Shown here: positions 60,707-64,000 of the stretch, one piece after another
How positions within the stretch are numbered: position 1 is the first letter of the stretch
Layout of the letters: every line of letters begins with the position of its first letter
Assembly: GCF_009905605.1 (NCBI RefSeq)
Contig: NZ_JAAAKZ010000007.1
Location: 179,181 to 243,180, forward strand
DNA length: 64,000 nucleotides
Source: Runella sp. CRIBMP
GTDB taxonomy: Bacteria; Bacteroidota; Bacteroidia; Cytophagales; Spirosomataceae
Direction: 5' to 3'
The notes under the pieces: model-generated
Told to the model about the DNA's origin: nothing
The model's input: the letters and a program-made list of their open reading frames with translations, nothing else
The model's database searches: none
Made by a program: the position numbers and the translations under genes

Positions 60707-63700
60707 TTACTTCTTAATTTTTTTGACCGTAAACGGCACACACGCTTCCGCCGGACAACAATTAGTGTCTGATTCGAGAATCACCGGACAGCAGCCCCCC
60801 GTAGGACAAGTACCGTTATCAGCCGTAAACGTATACGTTCCTATCTCGCTCAACAAGACCACATTTCCCGTGGCAATCGGCGTACTGCCTCCGTTTCTGT
60901 ACCACTTCACGTTCGTCAATCGGGTTGGGACAGTTACCTCTACTTTATTGCCGGAGCACAACTTGATGGGTACAGTAAAGCATTGACGGTCAATATCATC
61001 TTCCGTTTCTTTTCCATTACTTGGCGTCGAATCCACATCCTTCTCATTGGTCTTGATGATCTCAGCCGTATTGTAATGAATACCCTGTTGCGTAGCTTTC
61101 ACCTTGTAAGTCAGCGTGACGGTGTCGCCGTTGGCAGGTACGCCTGCCGCAGCGATGTTACCGATGGTCCACTTGATGACATTACCACTGATGGCGGCAC
61201 TACCGCGAGAAGCCGTAAAACTGCCTGCTTGAAATTCTACCGTGGTGGCGATGCTGTCGGTGACTTCTACGCCGGTGGCGTTAGTGTTGGACTCATTCCA
61301 GACTTTCAAAGTGTAGGTCAAGACATCACCGATTTGGGCAATTTTGGTGTTGATAGACTTCTTCAAAGCCAAATCCACTTCTTTGGTACAATCTTGGGCG
61401 TTGACCGTTGCCATTACTCGACTGGTGCTGATGGCCGTGGGGCAAGTGGGGTCAGTACTGCGCGCTTGGGCGTAGAAGACCGCACCTGTCGTTGGTACTG
61501 TTCCCGATGGTTTGTAATTAAGTCCTGTAAAGACCGCTGTACCGCCCGTTGGCTGGGTGAACCATTCGACCGTGGCCAATCCTACTACGGTGGCTTTGAT
61601 GGTCGGGAATGTATCACCCACACAAGCCGTCATACTTGGAGTAATCAACAGAGGTAATGGAGGGTTACAATTACAGTTCGGCCCCGTGATGAGGGTATCA
61701 AACTTACAAACTGTACTCAAACTGTCGGTGATTTTGATAGTAGCCCCTGATGGTATTCCCGTCACAGTGTATGGATTAGCACCTGTCAAAGTACCTTTGT
61801 TGACTTTGAGGTTTCCAACTTTATTCGTCACACTGAAGGTGATGCTATAAGTTTGAACATCTGCCGAACAAACGGGTGCGCCTGTGAGGGTTACTTTCGA
61901 CTTCACGCAAGGAACAACCAAAGCCGCATCCACGGTGAGGATGTCCTTCTTAGTGGAGTCGAGGGGATTGATTTCGTAGTTGCCCGATTCGCCCGTGGTT
62001 TTGTCCACATCCGAGTCCTTGGCATCGTCGCTGAAGGCATCTTTCACACTCGACAACTCACAACCCGCTGGAATCGAAGTACTCAATACTTTGATTTTGT
62101 ACGTACCTGCGTCCAGATTGGTGAACAAGTACTTACCCGTGGCATCGGTGGTGTCTTTGGCAAAGAATGTTCCGTTTTTGTAGAGTTCGATTTGCACCCC
62201 CGCTACGCCACCACCATTTGGCGTGGTTTCGTCTTGGATACCGTTGTTGTTGAGGTCTTTCCAAACGAAATCACCCAAAGAACCTTTTGGCGAGTACAGT
62301 GCCGCATCCACGGTGAGGATGTCCTTCTTAGTGGGGTCGAGAGGATTGATTTCGTAGTTGCCCGATTCGCCCGTGGTTTTGTCCACATCCGAGTCCTTGG
62401 TATCGGCGCTGGGGGCATCTTTCACACTCGACAACTCACAACCCGCAGGAATCGAAGCGGCTAAGACCTTGATTTTGTAAGTCCCAGCGTCCAGATTGGT
62501 GAACAAGTACTTACCCTGAACATCGGTGGTGTCTTTGGCAAAGAACGTTCCGTTTTTGTAGAGTTCAATCTGAACCTCCGCTACACCACCGCCGTTGGGC
62601 GTGGTTTCGTCTTGGATACCGTTGTTGTTTTGGTCTTTCCAGACAAAATCCCCGAGGCTGCCTTTGGGTTGAACACAAGTAGGTACAATGACTGCTGCGG
62701 TATCAGTACAAACATTACCACCACCTGTTACAGAATATACAAAGCGGTAAGTTCCTGCAGTAGTCAGACCTGTGATAGCACCTGTGGCAGCATTGATCGT
62801 AGCCGCGGCTGGGTTGGTAACTATTGCCCCCCAAGTACCACCTGAAGTGACGGCAGCCAAGGTAGCCGTAGTTGGGGCAATACCCGAAGGCGGGCAAGTT
62901 AGTGTGACATCTGGTCCTGCATCGGGCTTGGTACAACCAGCACAAGGGCTGACCGTAACGGCGACGGTATCTTTACAGCCTGCGGTAGTGGTATAAACAA
63001 ATTGATAGGTTCCAGCGACGGTCATATTAGTTACCGCGTTTCCATTGATGGTGGCCGTGGCGGGTGTTGTGCCTATCTGTGTCCAAGAACCTCCTGTTGG
63101 GATGGGGGCAAGGGTGATGGAGGTGGCCAATTGGTTGGTGGCTGGATTCAAGCAGGCCATTGTTGTGTCTTTTCCTGCATTGGGTTTAGGATTGACCGTT
63201 ACCAAGACATTGGCGGTGTCTTTGCAACCAGCGGCATTTTCGGCTACCAAAACGTAGGTGGTAGTGGCAGCTGGTTTGACCGCGGTTGGCGTGGTGACTG
63301 CCGTACCGCCAGCGGTGGCTACTGTCCAAACCCGATTGAGTAAGTTAGCGTAACCTGTGATTTTCGAGGTCAAGTCAACGGTTTCGCCTGCACAGATAGT
63401 GGCTGTACCATCGCCGATTACTGGCTTGGCATTGACGACTACTTGCGCGGTATCGGTACAAACAATACCACCTCCTGTGATTGAATAAACAAATCGGTAA
63501 GTACCAGCGGCAGTCATGCCTGCGATGTTGCCATTGGCATCAATGGTGGCAGCGGCGGGGTTGGCTGGGCTACCGATGGGCGCCCAAGTTCCTGCTGCGG
63601 TTACGGCCGTGAGTTTGGCAGTTGTTGTTGGCTGACAAACGGCTGGGGCATCTGGACCCGCATCGGGTTTGACACAACCTGTGCATGGGTTGACAGTGAC

Positions 63701-64000
63701 AGCGATGGTATCTTTACAAGCTGCGGTAGTGGTATAAACAAATTGATAGGTTCCAGCGACGGTCATATTAGTTACCGCGTTTCCGTTGATGGTGGCCGTG
63801 GCGGGAGTTGTGCCTATCTGTGCCCAAGAACCTCCTGTTGGAGTAGGTGCAAGGGTAGTCGTTGTCGTTAATGTATTTGTAGTTGGATTAGTACAAGGCA
63901 AAATTTGATCTTGGCCTGCATTGGGCTTAGTACTAACAGTTACCGTAGCCACTGCTGTGCCTGTACAAGTACCCACCGTACAAGTGGCGGTGTAGGTAGT
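60707..64000 (-). CDS. Repeat-rich surface protein (SdrD_B/DUF11/Ig-like), partial
   Basis: This C-terminal part of a very large extracellular protein is open to the right edge: the frame continues through 64000 with no stop, and the GTG at 63976 is internal. Reading from the N side there are Ig-like/PKD-type repeats (CKDT.AVTV.PC..C..PDAGPD units, about 62,700-64,000). Two nearly identical SdrD_B domains follow (GSLGDFVWKD.NNNGIQDETTPNGGG, about 61,920-62,680). Next are a Gram-positive-adhesin-like region, a DUF11 domain (VDLALKKSINTKIAQIGDVLTYTLKVWNES, about 61,050-61,370) and a cysteine-rich end. No type 9 secretion sorting signal is obvious at the C terminus (VKKIKK). Likely an adhesin or gliding-motility surface protein. 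Confidence 0.82.
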   Translation of the reverse strand, partial: TTYTATCTVGTCTGTAVATVTVSTKPNAGQDQILPCTNPTTNTLTTTTTLAPTPTGGSWAQIGTTPATATINGNAVTNMTVAGTYQFVYTTTAACKDTIAVTVNPCTGCVKPDAGPDAPAVCQPTTTAKLTAVTAAGTWAPIGSPANPAAATIDANGNIAGMTAAGTYRFVYSITGGGIVCTDTAQVVVNAKPVIGDGTATICAGETVDLTSKITGYANLLNRVWTVATAGGTAVTTPTAVKPAATTTYVLVAENAAGCKDTANVLVTVNPKPNAGKDTTMACLNPATNQLATSITLAPIPTGGSWTQIGTTPATATINGNAVTNMTVAGTYQFVYTTTAGCKDTVAVTVSPCAGCTKPDAGPDVTLTCPPSGIAPTTATLAAVTSGGTWGAIVTNPAAATINAATGAITGLTTAGTYRFVYSVTGGGNVCTDTAAVIVPTCVQPKGSLGDFVWKDQNNNGIQDETTPNGGGVAEVQIELYKNGTFFAKDTTDVQGKYLFTNLDAGTYKIKVLAASIPAGCELSSVKDAPSADTKDSDVDKTTGESGNYEINPLDPTKKDILTVDAALYSPKGSLGDFVWKDLNNNGIQDETTPNGGGVAGVQIELYKNGTFFAKDTTDATGKYLFTNLDAGTYKIKVLSTSIPAGCELSSVKDAFSDDAKDSDVDKTTGESGNYEINPLDSTKKDILTVDAALVVPCVKSKVTLTGAPVCSADVQTYSITFSVTNKVGNLKVNKGTLTGANPYTVTGIPSGATIKITDSLSTVCKFDTLITGPNCNCNPPLPLLITPSMTACVGDTFPTIKATVVGLATVEWFTQPTGGTAVFTGLNYKPSGTVPTTGAVFYAQARSTDPTCPTAISTSRVMATVNAQDCTKEVDLALKKSINTKIAQIGDVLTYTLKVWNESNTNATGVEVTDSIATTVEFQAGSFTASRGSAAISGNVIKWTIGNIAAAGVPANGDTVTLTYKVKATQQGIHYNTAEIIKTNEKDVDSTPSNGKETEDDIDRQCFTVPIKLCSGNKVEVTVPTRLTNVKWYRNGGSTPIATGNVVLLSEIGTYTFTADNGTCPTGGCCPVILESDTNCCPAEACVPFTVKKIKK
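61923..62678 (-). repeat. Two tandem 378-base SdrD_B-coding repeats
   Basis: The string GCCGCATCCACGGTGAGGAT begins at 61923 and again at 62301, a period of 378 bases (126 codons). The protein copies differ at only a few positions (for example AASIPAG versus STSIPAG), so the duplication is recent or kept alike by recombination. Confidence 0.75.
62960..63880 (-). repeat. Duplicated Ig-like module
   Basis: GTATAAACAAATTGATAGGT occurs at 62991 and 63732, an offset of 741 bases (247 codons). Both places encode the module GGSW.QIGTTPATATI followed by MTVAGTYQFVY, with very few differences. Confidence 0.65.

Noticed and set aside
61923..63880. Regularly spaced repeats at the right end considered as a CRISPR array
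   Set aside because: The units are 378 and 741 bases, in frame and protein-coding; no short repeat-spacer pattern exists in the window.

Overview
The window looks like a chromosomal stretch of an environmental Bacteroidota bacterium, most likely a Cytophagales/Spirosomaceae member of the Runella, Dyadobacter or Spirosoma type. The evidence is two SusC/SusD pairs, an ECF sigma/FecR pair next to an STN-bearing SusC, promoter boxes of the Bacteroidota TAnnTTTG type, many Sec, lipoprotein and Tat-exported enzymes, and a giant SdrD/Ig-repeat surface protein. I see no rRNA, tRNA, CRISPR array, integrase or intact insertion sequence.

Left third (about 1-30,500) is a loose collection of glycan-degrading genes. 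It holds a GH79 heparanase/beta-glucuronidase-like enzyme, an SDR, an exported alpha/beta hydrolase with a PKD domain, a Nudix-type transcription factor, two paralogous small exported proteins, a decayed GH2 beta-galactosidase, a Tat-exported IorAB-type molybdenum hydroxylase, a YetF-like membrane protein, a metallophosphatase, a GH78 rhamnosidase, a DUF5060/DUF4038 glycosidase, a GH106-type rhamnosidase, a porin and an alpha/alpha-barrel protein. A four-gene minus-strand cluster (DJ-1/PfpI, beta-barrel, bestrophin, dinucleotide-binding reductase) is divergent from an HxlR regulator. Three related palindromes (121-145, 6052-6085, 12938-12962) lie ahead of the GH79, small-protein/IorAB and GH78 units and are good candidates for operators of the Nudix regulator.

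Middle (30,591-54,611) is a large, almost entirely minus-strand polysaccharide utilisation locus for a uronic-acid glycan. It contains a BNR_4 propeller lyase/glycosidase, two heparinase II/III-type lyases, an enolase-superfamily protein, susCD1, a lone E2-type acyltransferase domain, a DUF1080 protein, susCD2, FecR, an ECF sigma factor, a GH88 unsaturated glucuronyl hydrolase and a divergent LacI regulator. LacI-type palindromes with the core GCAAACGTTTGC occur ahead of lacI/GH88 and ahead of susC1. SusC2 instead carries an STN domain and sits beside sigma/FecR. The two uptake systems therefore appear to be controlled by different inputs.

Right end (54,715-64,000) has a gluconate-2-dehydrogenase subunit 3/GMC oxidoreductase pair, an AT-rich SMI1/KNR4 gene, a small lipoprotein, a second DUF1080 protein, an NAD(P)-binding epimerase-like protein and the C-terminal part of a repeat-rich surface protein that runs off the window.

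Taken together the enzyme set (GH78, GH106, GH79, decayed GH2, BNR_4, lyases, GH88) fits glycans with rhamnose-glucuronate units such as arabinogalactan side chains or microbial exopolysaccharide. No sulfatase is present, which argues against ulvan and sulfated glycosaminoglycans. Small palindromic repeats are scattered between genes, and one has been captured in frame inside a signal peptide.
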